Shown piece after piece: positions 1 through 11,867 of a DNA stretch of 64,000 bases. The stretch covers positions 4,030,001 through 4,094,000 of the forward strand of contig NW_023503972.1 of assembly GCF_014529535.1 (NCBI RefSeq), written 5' to 3'. The notes below the pieces were generated by a model that was not told the DNA's origin, searched no databases, and saw nothing but the letters and a program-made list of their open reading frames with translations. The stretch comes from Bradysia coprophila (lineage: Eukaryota; Arthropoda; Insecta; Diptera; Sciaridae). The translations under genes were made by a program, and so were the position numbers. The stretch's first letter is position 1. The number at the start of each line of letters is the position of its first letter.

Positions 1-1658
1 AGGTATGAACCATTTTCGTTACGTGTTCAGACGGTCATTCAATGTTAAATTCTGTTTTCAGGACCAATATTCAATACAGCACAGTAGCTTACAGGTATGT
101 TCAAACGAGACTATTTTTAACCTCGGCCTTATTCACTATGAAAACCTTTAAACCAACCAACAGAATCATGTAAATGGTGTCGAAAGTTTGAGAGATGAAT
201 TGGACATGTTGGTGAAGAGTAAAGAAGACTTGGAGAAGCGGCTGCAGACATCGTTGGTGGAGAAGGATACTTTAATCGCTTCACTGGACGAGTCTCGAGA
301 CCGTATACATTCCCTTCAAAAGCAGCTGCGCGACCAAGAAATGAAAATGCAGACGACGATTAAAAATCTGGAACGAGTGCAACGCGAGAACGATACTCTA
401 TCGGAACGATTGGAATCGGTAAGCTTAAATTATGACAATGTTTGGTCGGACAACTGTCTTATCTGATGTCATCTCAAGGGTACGAATGGTGAACGTGGAC
501 TCTCATCTCTACAAAACGAAATGGACTGTGACGATGAATTCTCCGAAAGTCAATTCGACCATTCCCATCCGCTGTTCAAAGAAGCCCGTTCCGTTTACAA
601 TCAACTGAAACAATTGCTGCTCACTCTGCAAAATAATCAGGATGGTGATTCTGGTCTACATTCCGATCTGTTTCTGGGATCGACTTGTCAATCGGTCGGA
701 GACGATCTGAGACAAGGAATGCTAGCTAGTGTTGCTGATGATGTTATCAATGCGATTATGGGTCTAGATGTTGTACATATCAAAACTATGTTGGACGAAA
801 GTCGAACGAACGGTATGGATCAAGACGAGGAGCTTCGAAGGCGTCAAGATCTTATTGCAGAGTTGGAGGGCAAAGTAAGGACGTTCAATAAATGATTTGA
901 GCTCATTTCACTAAACTCCTTCTGTTTTGCAATAGCTTTCTGTGATCGAAATTGAATTACAAAGTGCAATCGAAGAGCGGAATCGAGCCAGACAAGATGC
1001 TTCCGAAAGTAATTTGGCCCAAGATGAAGTGGTAAGTGCCCCTTTATACTTTAAACTTATGATCATTCAGGCATGCCCTAATAGAGATAAGAGACATAAG
1101 GAAGAAGTCTCACTTCTTGGAGCTCTGATGTCGCTTATACTGTAATGCCCCAATATTAAAAAATTTAAAAAAATCCCGGCCCGATTGATTTTGAACGAGA
1201 CTCAACCCATTCACCTCTGAATTCCTAACGAAAATACTAACAGTTTTCTAACTCGATTCTATCCATTGTTCCTTCAGGTTGTTCAAGCTCGTAACGATCG
1301 TGATGCTGCCACAGCCAGACGGACGAAGGCCGAAGTTGAATTGGCCAAAAACCGAGTGGAACTGATGCAAGCGAATAGTGAATTGCTGGAGGCGATCCAA
1401 CAGAAGGTAGAACTATCCGAACAGCTCGAGCAATGGCAGGTAAGAAAATCGACTATCCCACTGTGGAATTACTGGTTCACATTGAAATTGTAATTTATTG
1501 CTTCGCCCATACAGATGGACATGCATGAGTTGATAGAAGAGCATATGAAGAAACAATTGCACGATAGCCTAGCTATGAAAGAATCGCCAGTTACCTCAGT
1601 TACGAAGAAACCCAACCGATTTATGGGTTTATTTCAGCAATTTCAATTTCAACGATAG
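1..1658 (+). CDS. BicDR: Bicaudal D-related coiled-coil adaptor (BICDR/BICDL family), 3' part
   Basis: Exons read as 62-94, 164-418, 479-874, 936-1031, 1278-1439 and 1515-1658 (stop TAG 1656-1658). All junctions are GT-AG and the frame stays open for 361 codons; bases 1-2 look like the end of an earlier exon. The product is almost entirely coiled coil. The segment around 1380-1515 (AIQQK-ELSEQLEQWQ then DMHELIEEHM) and the acidic block followed by DGDSGLHSDL match what I remember of BICDR-1/BICDL1 C-termini. Family members link dynein-dynactin or kinesin to Rab6-type secretory vesicles in the cytoplasm. The protein ends in a basic, aromatic tail (NRFMGLFQQF). A polyadenylation signal AATAAA lies at 1669-1674. 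The 5' end is outside the window. Assignment rests on memory of the family, not on a search. Confidence 0.82.
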
Positions 1659-2226
1659 GTAAAAAAGAAATAAAAAATTGTTTTGTGATTTAGATTAACC
1701 GTTTACATTAGATAAATGATAATACCATGGAATATGATATCTACATTTGAATGGAAAAAAAATTGTTTCCGTTTAAAAGAAGATGCATTTTAAAGAAGAA
1801 GAAAAAATTTATTAAAAAAATGTGAAAATTTAGCGTAAATTTTTGTTCATTAATTTTAACAAAATAAATTTTAATTTTTTTTGTATGCCCGAGTGTTTTA
1901 ATAGCCCAACGACTGTCTTCAATATATTTCGGCAAGCCCTCCCAAAGTAGACACGAATGAGTAATTTTTGTCTTCCTTCGATTTTGTACAAACCTTTGGA
2001 GTGGTTATTTGAACTCACCGCACCCTAGATACCTGTTGCACTGTCTTGTTCCCATTATTAAAAAAAAAAAATTGGACAACTCTGCAATGGAACCACAAAC
2101 ATCATCGGGACCAACGGATGCATGTTTCGTACTCAGGGCACTGAAACCTATCGAACGCACAATGCCACCATTTGTGTACAAAACAGGTTTTGCCTAGTGA
2201 AAGTCTTTCATACTTCGTTAGTTTAG

Positions 2227-2437
2227 AACCAATGAAAGTAAATAGATAGGTATGGCCAAACGTTCAAATTTGTTCTAGCCGGAGCACATACGGATTTGCA
2301 TGGCGCCACCTCAAACGAACTCATTTCTAGTGCAAACTTCCACTAGAAATGAGTTCGTTTGAGGTGGCGCCATGCAAATCCGTATGTGCTCCGACTTGTA
2401 TGGACTGGCCATACCTACTTATCTACTTTCATTGGTT
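2227..2437. mobile_element. Foldback MITE-like element, family with ends CAATGAAAGT
   Basis: The ends AACCAATGAAAGTA and its complement bound a hairpin. Inner arms 2281-2332 and 2341-2392 are exactly complementary over 52 bp around an 8-nt loop. A second element at 48234-48378 shares the outer CAATGAAAGT and AGGTATGG motifs. No open frame and no clear target-site duplication. Confidence 0.8.
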
Positions 2438-2624
2438 TTAACGACAGCTTTGCTATACGATATATTAGGTGTAGAGTCGCTCAGGGAGGATGCTAGGTAA
2501 AGCAAGCAAGAGTGTTCCTCACTGTCGCATATATTCTACAGAATGAAATAAAGTCAATGGCTTTTTGAGGAAAATTACAAAAAAAAGGAAAAACGAGAAA
2601 TCAGTACGAGATAGACGGTGGCAA

Positions 2625-2815
2625 ATATTCATAGAAAATCCTTTGAAAATCCTTCAATTTTTTAAGAAAGAAAATCTTCAAATTCATGGAAAATTCGCAA
2701 AATCATAGAAAATCCTTTAAACGACTAAGAATTCTTGGAAAATCCATCCAGAATCAGTAAACCATCCACTGGAAATCCTTGGAAAACTGTAGGAAAAAGG
2801 AAAATCCTTTGTCAA
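2625..2815. repeat. Degenerate simple repeat rich in GGAAAATCC
   Basis: Repeated variants of GAAAATCCTT and GGAAAATCC run for about 190 bp without a strict period. Similar AAATTC/GAAAA-rich decay products occur at 33040-33290 and inside the element at 41337-41496. Confidence 0.5.
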
Positions 2816-4741
2816 CGTAGTTTACGAATATCTGCTTCTCGGAAATAGTTATGGCAATACATTGCAAAAATAATGATTGGTTTGTAGCTAGCCCATTTTA
2901 CTTGAATAATTGAACTCATATTTTGCAGGCAAGGCGCCTATGAGCCTGGATCGTTTTTTTTTTGCGATAGACCTGACAATTTCAATAAAGTTTTCAGAAG
3001 GAAATAGGCCAAAATAATCACGTTTAAATCAGTTGTGTATATTTAGTGAATTCTATGGAAATGAAAATTGACTTGCACGACCTTTAAACGTGATCGTACA
3101 GAATGTCACGTTTTTTCGTTCATTCCCTTTGAAGCCTAATTTGGATCTAAATAGACTATGCCAATCATATTTAACCAATGATGCTTTTTTAAAGGTCATC
3201 AATAGTGGTGACTTTATCACTATTTTATTTTACAGGAATCATGCACACATTCAAATAAAAGCATTTCCGCCAAAAAAATCATTTTTTAAATTAACGGACA
3301 AAAAAATTTCAGTTTTGTGGTGTCACTTACGACTATCTTCACAACAGACATGTCAAGAATTTTGTTTACCTGAATGGCAACATATTTTTGCATGTTTTCT
3401 TCACATTTTACCGACTGAATTAGCACGAAACGTATTGCAGGCAATTTCTAGGCACATAAAATTAAGAAATTGAACACTGAATGGCACAATTCACACCAAA
3501 TTACTTTTAAAAATGAGATTTTCACCACACCCACAATGTTTGACCAAATTAATTTGTCTTTAAAAGTATTTCGGAGAATTTGTCCTAAATTCTGTTTAAG
3601 GCACTAGCATGAGCACACTCGGAACTATTTTCTGTGCGAAATTTAAACTGAATCACTTTGTTTTACGCGAAATACTACAAATTTTCGACACAAACTTGTT
3701 TGAGACTTAAAATTTACTGTCCCGATTTGACATTTCATCAAAACAAAATTCAGTGAATCAGTCAAAACTGGATGAACTGAGTGAACAATACTACTCATAC
3801 TACTGTAATTGCAAAGTGGCAAACTTAAGACCTTATGTGGAATTTGGGTGGAAAGTGGCGCAAATCACATATTTCAGGAATTTATAAAGTGAAAAATCTT
3901 TCCGGTTTCAAGTTTTTTCGTCAAAAGACGAGACACGGGTATCTTTATTTTCAATTTTTAGCTGCTTTATGTAAAAAAATTGAGAAAAAAAATCATTTTG
4001 GCGTAGTCTATTGTGGTCAATCGATTTTCTGAACTTGTCTGTCAATTTACCAAAAATAGACAAAGAACTCAACAGAAGGCAGGGTCACCCAACATCATCC
4101 TGTGTAATACTTGCGATTCTGAGGAGTTGTTTAAAAAAAAACGAGTATTTAAGTACTCAACCACTGGTAAAAGGGGATCGTTGCACTGTTCTGTGTTATC
4201 TAATTTAAGTCCTGTTGTGGTCTGCATCTGATGAGTGAGTATCTTTCAAGATAGACAAGTGTAGGAAAGAGCGAAAAATAATTGGAAGATAAAAGTAAGA
4301 AATCGGAATGAAAATGTGAGAAGGTGAGACCTATGTCCACGTGTTCTATTTCCCCATATTCATCACATTCATTTCATCCTATTCTGAACTATTTCTGACC
4401 ACAGCCAAGGCTTACTTTCGAGAACGTAAATTCTCTGTTGGAAATAGGTATTAGTAAGGGCCCCACGGTGGAATACGAGCTGTGACGAACGACTCATTTT
4501 CGTAGACTTTCTCTTGACAAAAAATCCCAGACCCATTCAAATCCAACTCACCTGAAGTAAAATTTTCAAAACCAGAAATAATTCAATTAAATTTACGTTT
4601 TCAACCAATTCGCATCAATATTCATGTTCTGTACCAACTCAGCCTCTTGAGATTTACAAAAGTCTCGAGAAAAAAATCTTTATTTTGACGATGAATTAGG
4701 TTTTATTTTCCAACAAATTCCGCAAAAGAAACGGAACAGAT

Positions 4742-6876
4742 TCACTCCGTAACATCCGGAACGGGCTTCTTCTTCATCGCAGAATTTCTCTTTGTTTGGG
4801 GTTTCGAGTCTCGACTCCATTGGGCAAAATGTGCGACTTTCTTATGATTGTGAAAGTTTCCACTCGATTTGAATTTCTTTTCGCAGTACGGACAATTGTA
4901 CAGATCTTCGCCGGTGTGAGTTGCTAGGTGTTCCTACAGGAAAGGGCGTTTAAACCAATTAATCCTGTAAAAACTATCTCAACCACCATCTGTTACCTGC
5001 AAATTTAATCGCAACTTGAACGCTTTGTTGCACAATTGACACTGATGTTTCTTTTCACCATGAACATGGCTAATGTGACTCCTCAGTGCATTCTGATTCG
5101 CTAATTTTCTGTTGCATATCGAACAATTCACTGGATCAGGATGCTCGTGTAACTGGCGATGATATCTAAGGCTTCTTAACCTACCAAAGAAATCTTAGTG
5201 TGTTAGGGATCAAGTCCGGCAATCGTTTCGAATTCGATTGCTTACCGAACGCCGCACACGTCACATTGAACCTTTGGTGGTGGTTTTGAAGAATGGAAAT
5301 AGTCGAAGTGACTCTGAAGTGTAGTCTTTGTTTTGAATGTCCGAGCGCATATTTCGCACACGTATTCGGTTGTCGATTCATGAATGTTTCGAATGTGAAG
5401 TGACAGTAGTAAGCTTGACCGAAAACTAAAAATCGATTGAATTATAGGAAAGGTTCTGCCAGAGTGACCATTATAGAGCAACGACCAGATTTGTAGCGAG
5501 ACACATCAACATACATCTACAGTAAGGCTGCGATTACTGGTCTTTGCTCAGGAAACAATTCTCACCTCTTAGTACATTTGTCGCAGTCGAAGCTTTCACC
5601 GGTTTTCGCTGTGTGATTAGTGCTAACGTGAGCTCTCAACAACGCTGCCAACGCAAACTTACTCGGACATAAGGTACATTTGAAAGCACGTGAATCGCGT
5701 GGCGTATGATAATTAGCCATGTGAATTCTCAGTGTAGAAATGCGGGTGAAAATTTTGTCACACTGTCGACACCGCAACGAGTCAGAATTTGTGTGCCAAC
5801 GGATGTGATTCAGCATATGTGCCCGAGTGTACAGCTTTTTACTGCAGCAAGTACCGCGTAGATAGCCTCGCATATCGTGCACTTTGCGAAAATGTCGCCG
5901 CATTTCCAATAACGTTCGGAATTCGACTGTTTCGCTACAAATATCACATTTCATGGCAAACCATTCACGAATTTGAGCTTCCTCTTCCGGCTCTCCGTTT
6001 GTCTTCAGATCGTTGTGATGGCGAATGTGTTCCGCTACTGTGGCATTGGTGCTGAACTTTTTCCCACAGCACATTAGGTAGCCATTTTGCTGGTGAACGT
6101 TGCGATAATGTTGGTGCACGTCGACAAGAGTCATAAATTTGACGTCGCTGCAAATTTCGCAGTTCATTTTGAATTGGTCACGGATCTGCTCTTGCAGCTT
6201 GGCTTTTTCAGATGGACTCAGTCGTGGTTTATATTTACCCGCACGTGGTGAGGCTTTCTTATCAGCAACTTTCTGTCCCTTATTGGAACGTCGTTCCTCT
6301 TCGTCGTCGCTTTGTTCAGGTTCGCCTGGAAAGGAAAACGATTTCTTGTCCATCACAACATTACAGGCCTTCACAGGCTAAGGAAAATTACTTTCAATTT
6401 CGATTTCATCGTACTCGGAGTAATTACATGCGCTTGGCTGAGGGTCAACAGCTTCTGCTCGTAATTCTGTTTCCTCACACTTGACAATATTCACATCAGT
6501 CTCTTCTACCTTATCTTCGCAATCGGCATATGTAATCGCATCATCATCGGCACGTTTATCTCTCGCAACGGAGTCGTAAAAGCATTTCTGGAACTGTTCG
6601 ATTTGCTTGTAGAACTGATGGAACGTTTTAGTTTGGATCCAACAGACGTCACAGATGAACTCCGTCAATCCGTCGCCTTTATTGACCTACGGAAATGGAA
6701 AAGTGTTCAATGGTCGTCCTAACACAATCTCATTTCATGCCGTGTCTCACCTGGAACCAGAAATGTTTGGTCAGTATGGAGGCAATTGACGAATCTAGGT
6801 ATGTATCCCAAATATTTACAACATCGTCGTTGGTCTGTAGACACAAGCGGCAAAGTTGTATTGGACTAAAATCCAT
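4742..6876 (-). CDS. ZAD plus C2H2 zinc-finger protein, intact copy
   Basis: Exons (minus) 6876-6751, 6686-6392, 6325-5566, 5425-5246, 5180-4997 and 4933-4742 give 578 aa with GT-AG junctions. Residues 9-57 hold the four ZAD cysteines: CRLC at 9-12 and CDVC at 54-57. The ZAD is an arthropod zinc-binding dimerisation domain. About twelve C2H2-type fingers follow, several with adjacent cysteines (CCGKKF, CCSKKL), a variant seen in fly ZAD proteins. The spacer between the ZAD and the fingers is acidic, and the tail is basic. It is presumably a nuclear DNA-binding regulator with unknown target. A TAG at 6378-6380, in frame with exon 2, lies inside a 66-nt intron (6391-6326) that the paralog also has, so it does not break the gene. 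It is a tandem paralog of the gene at 9019-11321. Confidence 0.88.
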
Positions 6877-7110
6877 CGTTCAGAGTGAACCAACAAAATA
6901 AATATTCTCCCTGAGAGAGGATCTACGCTTGCTTCGGCATCAGAAGCAAAGTGCTACGATTAACACTATGTAGTCGGTTACTGATTCTGATGGAGAGTTC
7001 CTCCAGATTCGATGAATTGTCTGTTCACTACGCACGGCGAAGTGTTTTTAATGCTCACTAAGTTCACTCTCGATTTCTCAATATTACGATTCTAAAATTC
7101 TAAACTTCAA

Positions 7111-7182
7111 CCAAAACAAAACGATTTCAAATTTTGACAGGTAGAAACGTCAAATTGCGTGTTGTGTAGTAGATTCGCCGCA
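7111..7182 (-). promoter_or_regulatory. Duplicated promoter-proximal block with paired TTTGAC/GTCAAA
   Basis: The block contains ACCAAAACAAAAC, then TTTTGACAGG, AGAAACGTCAAA and GTAGTAGATTCGC. The same order is found at 11551-11631, upstream of the paralog. Both sit about 235 to 305 bp before their ATGs. TTTGACA and ACGTCAAA form an imperfect palindrome. A regulatory role is inferred from conservation between the two copies only. Confidence 0.45.
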
Positions 7183-8356
7183 TTTCAAATTCAAACAATT
7201 TGCAAACAAGATTCTCTTTCATCAACAACTACTACCCACAATCAACCAAAGATGGCGCACGTTCCACTCCACCTATCAACTTAATCCATGCGATCCATGC
7301 CCGGCTGTGTTTGAATTGTATTTAACATTTTTTATGTTCCATAGTTCCTCTCTGCTGAATCATTTGTTAACTTTTAACGGATCGCTATGTCGTCTGTTAT
7401 GTTAACGTTGTCTTATGTGACAAAACAAATGAAGTGAAAGTGAAGTGAAATATTTTATTGCCTATCCACCCGGAATATTGTTGTTACACGTACATTTCCC
7501 ACCCGCGGAAAGCGATCGTTACATGTGGGAACTTTTTCATTACATCACAAGTGAAGGAATATTCATATGAAAATTCATTACATATCAGGAGATTTTCATT
7601 ACATACCAGCAGAATTTCATTACTCAGAATTTCACAAAAAATTTATCACATGAAATATTCATTAGCACTGAAATCGAAACAATACTCGCGATGTTATTTT
7701 AGTTTCAATATCACAAACTTTGTCACTTGAATAAAGTGCACATCAGTGCACACCAATCTAAGCAAATTCATTAAAAACTTAAAAAAAAAACACAAAAATA
7801 AGTGACGGCCATTTTGTCTATATCCATAATTTCAATTTTTTCAACTTCGACGAACACCTATGGCCAAACAATTTTAATTTTTGCATTTTTCACTTATTTT
7901 CAAAAACGCTCAACACTTTTACTTTTATTATCATGTATTCCCTTCACTTCACAGCAAAATTTATTGTTACACCACCAAAATCGACAAATATTACGCAAAA
8001 TATGAATCTAGCACTTCACAAAAACAAAACAGTCGAAGTAGTTTGTCAACATGTCATCAAAACAGTAGTGTTGCCAGTGATGCTTTCGGGATTAATGTTG
8101 TGAAGAAGTGTGAGCCGATTTCATGAGCAGACTAGATTCGTTTATAAACGTTTCAATGCAACAACAGATTTTTTTTGTTGGTTTTGTGCTATCGGTATTT
8201 TCTGTGTTTATTATTAGTCTGGCAGTGAATGAAATAGCGCGACATAAATGTTGTGAAATTATATATTAATTTAGAATAATCTTATGGTATTCAAGAATCT
8301 GCTAGTGTCTTCTTGAACACTTTTGGTTTTGAACAGTCAGGTCCAATAAAACAGCA

Positions 8357-8616
8357 TACATTGGATGCTGCTTGGTAGTTCATTACACTCGGAATCAAGT
8401 TTGTGAACTCGCGAACTCACTCGTGTGGTTTTAAGCAACTCGCTTTGGAAACGGTTATTTTGACTCGTGTAGTTGCATACCTCGCCTTCGGCTCGGTCTA
8501 CACTTGTCAAAATAACCGTTTCCAAAGCTTGTTGCTTAAAACCACACTTGTGAGTTCGGCTCGCATCACAAAATTGATCCCTCATGTAATGAACTACCTC
8601 CGCAGCATCCAATGTA
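8357..8616. mobile_element. Inverted-repeat MITE-like element, ends TACATTGGATGCTGC
   Basis: Left and right arms match as inverted repeats over about 115 bp each, with scattered differences. The ends read TACATTGGATGCTGC and its complement, followed inward by GTAGTTCATTACA and a GTTTTAAGCAA segment. The centre is GC-richer (CTCGCCTTCGGCTCGG). A fragment resembling its right end is at about 28130-28150 in the odorant receptor intron. No coding capacity. Confidence 0.75.
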
Positions 8617-9018
8617 ATCTACTATTAATGCAATTCGTCGAAATGAAACAGATGCGGATCGGGTTAGGTTCGGTTTAAATGAGACATTCGAAGGTATGAT
8701 GTGTCTGAACTTTAAAATTACAGATTTCCCTTCGAATTCCAACAATTTCTGTAGGTCTCATCAGAATCTAGAACCAGAATTGCGGTCGAAACCTCTTTTT
8801 ACCTCTTTGAATGGGTTATTTAAGCGAATCCGTGTCGCCCATGAAGCCAGTGCAGACACTGCAACCGGTAATGGTGAGTCGAGGACACCTTGGCCAGTAA
8901 GTATGAAGTTACAGAAAGAATCTTTACTTCGACGATCAATTGTAGTACTTTATTGTTCAATAACTTGGTACAAAATTATCGCCGTTGTGATCGCCTAGAT
9001 TCGCTCAAAAGAACAAAT

Positions 9019-11321
9019 TCATTTACCAGCAGGTTGCTCTTTTTTCGTTGTCTTCCTCATTGTTCTGCCTTTCAAATCTCGAGTCCATTGTTCAAAATGG
9101 GAACTTTTCCGATGTTTGTGCATGTTTGCATTCGACTTGAATTTCTTTTCGCAGTACGGACAATCGTACAGATCTTGGCCGGTGTGTGTAGCTAGGTGCT
9201 CCTATAGGAACAATCATATAAATTGTTAAACCCTTAGAACCGAGACACTAAACCATTCCTGTTACCTTCAAATTTTTTTGGTACACAAACGCTTTGTGGC
9301 ACAGTTGACACCGATGTTTCTTTTCACCATGAACATATTTAATGTGACTACGGAGTGCTCTTTTACTCGCCACCTCTTTGTTGCAAATCGAACAATTCAC
9401 TGGATCGGAACTCTCGTCCTCGTGTAACAGGCGATGATATCGAAGGCTTCTTAACCTAATCGAAGAAATTGGAGCGTTTTAGAGATCAAATCCGACCATT
9501 GTTTCGAATTCGATGCCTTACCAAATGCCGCACACATCGCATTGAAATGTCGGTGGTGGTTTTGATGAATGGAAACTGTCGAAGTGATTTTGAAGTGTAG
9601 TCTTTGATCGTAATGTCTGAGCACATATTTCGCACACGTATTCGGTCGTTGACTCATGAATGTTTCGAATGTGGTGAGAGAGCAGGTAGTTCGACTGGAA
9701 ACTGAAATTCCATTCAATTCTAGGAAAGGTTCTGCTAGCGTGACCGTAAAAGTTATGAGCAAAGACCAGATTCACGGAAGATTGAAAGAAACCAGGCAGG
9801 AGCGCTTGATTCGATTAGGTAGCCTTAGATCATTTTCATAGTTTATTAGGTCCCTTAAATTAGGTCAAATATGAACCGCTCCTGCCTGGTTTTACTCTGC
9901 CGTTCCAGATTCTTATCGAGACGCAAACTACACTGATCTACAATAAATCTGATCCGAACCATTTCTTGCAGTCGGTTCTGTATGCATTTTGCTTTAATTA
10001 CTGGTCCTTGCTCACGAACAAATTCCCACCTCTTCGTACACCTATCGCAGTCGAACTTTTCGCCAGTTTTTTCCGTGTGTTTATGTTTTACATGAGATCG
10101 TAACGAAGCTGCCAATGCAAATCTACTCGTACATAAGGTACAGTTGAATGTGCGCGAATCGTGTGGCGTATGATTAGCAATGTGACTCTTTAGACTGAAT
10201 TTATTTGTGAAAATTTTGTCGCATTGTCCGCACCGCAATGACTCCGAATTGGTGTGCCAACGGATGTGATTCAACATAACTGCCCGAGTCTGGAGTTTTT
10301 TACCGCAACAAGTACCGCGAAGATAGCCTTTCATATTGTGCACTATGCGAAAATGTCGTCGCATTTCCAATAACGTTCGGAATTCGACTGTGTCGCAAAT
10401 ATCACATTTCATAGCGAACCATTCACGAATTTCCGGTTCCACTTCGGGCTCACCGGTGGCATCCAGATCGATGTGATAGCGAATGTGCTCCAATACTCTA
10501 CCAGTGTTATGGAACGTCCTGCCACAGCACATTATGTAGCCACTTTTCTGGTGAACGCTGCCATAATGTTTGTGCGCGTCCAAGAGAGTGCTGAATGTAA
10601 CATCGCTACAAATTTCACAGTTCATTTTGAATAGGTCACGGATTTGTCCTTCCAGCTCTGCTTTTTCAGATACACTCAGACGTAATGAGGCTTTCATATC
10701 AGCAACTTTCTGTCCGCTATCGGAGCATTGATCGTCCTCGTCCCCACTTAGTTGAAGTTCGACTGAAAACGGTAACGACCCTCTGTTCCATCACAACATC
10801 CTAATTTCTTCAAATAATGAAAATTACTTTCATCGGAAACGTTCACTTCATTAAGCTCGGAGCCATTGTGCGCGCTCGGCTGAGAGGCAATCGCTTCTGA
10901 TCTTAATTCTGTTTCCTCGCCCTTGCCACTATTCACACCAGTAGTCTCTACCACCCTATCGTCACAATCGACATATGTAATCGCATTCTCTTCGGTACGT
11001 TTATCTTTCGCAACGGAGTCGTAAAACCATTTCTGGAACTGTTCGATTTGCTTGTAGAACTGATGGAACGCTTTTGTTTGGATCTAACAAACGTCACAGA
11101 TGAACTCCGACAATCCGTCACCATTATTGACCTACGGAAATGGAAAAGTGTTCTATGGTCGTCCTAACATAATCTCATGACGTGCCGTGTCTCACCTGGA
11201 ACCAGAAATGTTTGGCCACAATCGAGGCAATTGATGAATCTTGGAAAGTGTCCCAAATATTTACAACATCGTCGTTGATCTTTAGACACAAGCGGCAACG
11301 TTGTATTGGACTTAAATCCAT
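9019..11321 (-). pseudogene. ZAD plus C2H2 zinc-finger paralog with an in-frame stop in the ZAD
   Basis: Exons by homology to the neighbour: 11321-11196, 11131-10828, 10762-10030, 9701-9522, 9455-9266 and 9201-9019. Intron positions and phases are the same, and exons 1 and 4 have identical lengths. The reading would be 571 aa, but codon 58 is TAG (11086-11084). It replaces the tryptophan right after the second ZAD cysteine pair, a single TGG to TAG change. Everything after it is open for more than 500 codons and keeps the zinc-finger cysteines and histidines, so decay is recent or absent. The donor of exon 3 (GTGGGA) is weaker than in the neighbour, and that intron is longer (328 versus 140 nt). 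It could be a young pseudogene, a readthrough gene, a product that restarts downstream, or a sequencing error. Confidence 0.7.
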
Positions 11322-11867
11322 CGGTAAGGGTAAATAAGTCAATTCCCCACCAACTAAATACGTATTCTCCTTGATGGGGAGGTTATGACTACCATAAATT
11401 TTAATGAAGTTGCCCGTTGGTGGAGCGATAGTAGATTAATAGAGAAATTGTACGAATTCGTTGAATTTTTGTGCACTTCGGCCCGTTGCACCCTCAAAAT
11501 TCACTCTCGATTTTTCAATGTTTTCTAAAACCGAAACATCAACAAAATCAACCAAAACAAAACAATTTTGACAGGCAGAAACGTCAAAAGTCAAATCGAT
11601 TCTGCGTGTATAGGAGAGGTAGTAGATTCGCTAGAGCTGGATGATCTGGACGCATTCTAAACAAAAAAGATCCCAAGTTTCTGAAAGAGAAAGATTCATG
11701 TTACAATACTTCCCACAATCAACATAAGATGGCACACCATGGAATACGTATCAACATAACCCCTGTGTCCGGCTGTGTTTGAAGTTGTCAAAGCATATTT
11801 TTTGTGGAAACGTTTATCAATAAAAACAAACATTTTGATACAACGCCAGTAATAATTGCGTAAAAAA
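11322..11867. promoter_or_regulatory. Head-to-head intergenic region, probable bidirectional promoter
   Basis: Only 546 bp separate the ATG of the zinc-finger paralog (minus) from the ATG of Rnp4F (plus). The region contains the duplicated block 11551-11631 (TTTTGACAGG, ACGTCAAA, GTCAAA) and another TTGTCAAAG at about 11785, nearer Rnp4F. No TATA box stands out for either gene. Shared control is inferred from spacing. Confidence 0.5.

Larger units (their letters stand above)
1659..4741. other. Intergenic region, no supported gene
   Basis: Three kilobases between the BicDR stop and the zinc-finger gene stop. It holds a foldback element (2227-2437) and a degenerate GAAAATCC-rich stretch (about 2625-2815). 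The longest open frame (3090-3473, 127 codons) has no ATG and no recognisable domain. Minus-strand AATAAA signals for the zinc-finger gene fall at 4679-4684 and 4702-4707. Confidence 0.6.
6877..9018. other. Intergenic region between the two zinc-finger paralogs
   Basis: It contains the 5' region of the 4742-6876 gene, including a block at 7111-7182 conserved with the paralog promoter. It also holds a run of loosely repeated CATTACAT/ATTTCATTAC motifs (about 7540-7640) and an inverted-repeat element at 8357-8616. Open frames here are short and show no recognisable domain. Confidence 0.6.

Noticed and set aside
3090..3473. 127-codon open frame in the BicDR to zinc-finger interval
   Set aside because: It starts with GTG, has no ATG, no splice context and no recognisable domain.
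6378..6380. TAG apparently interrupting the first zinc-finger gene between two long open frames
   Set aside because: A GT-AG intron (6391-6326) removes it, with matching position and phase in the paralog.
8337..8678. Two opposing 91-codon open frames with similar peptide sequences
   Set aside because: They are mirror readings of the two arms of the inverted-repeat element.
9791..9892. Inverted ACCAGGCAGGAGCG / CGCTCCTGCCTGGT in an intron of the second zinc-finger gene
   Set aside because: Too short and without flanking duplication to call as an element; it may explain the longer intron but is not supported.
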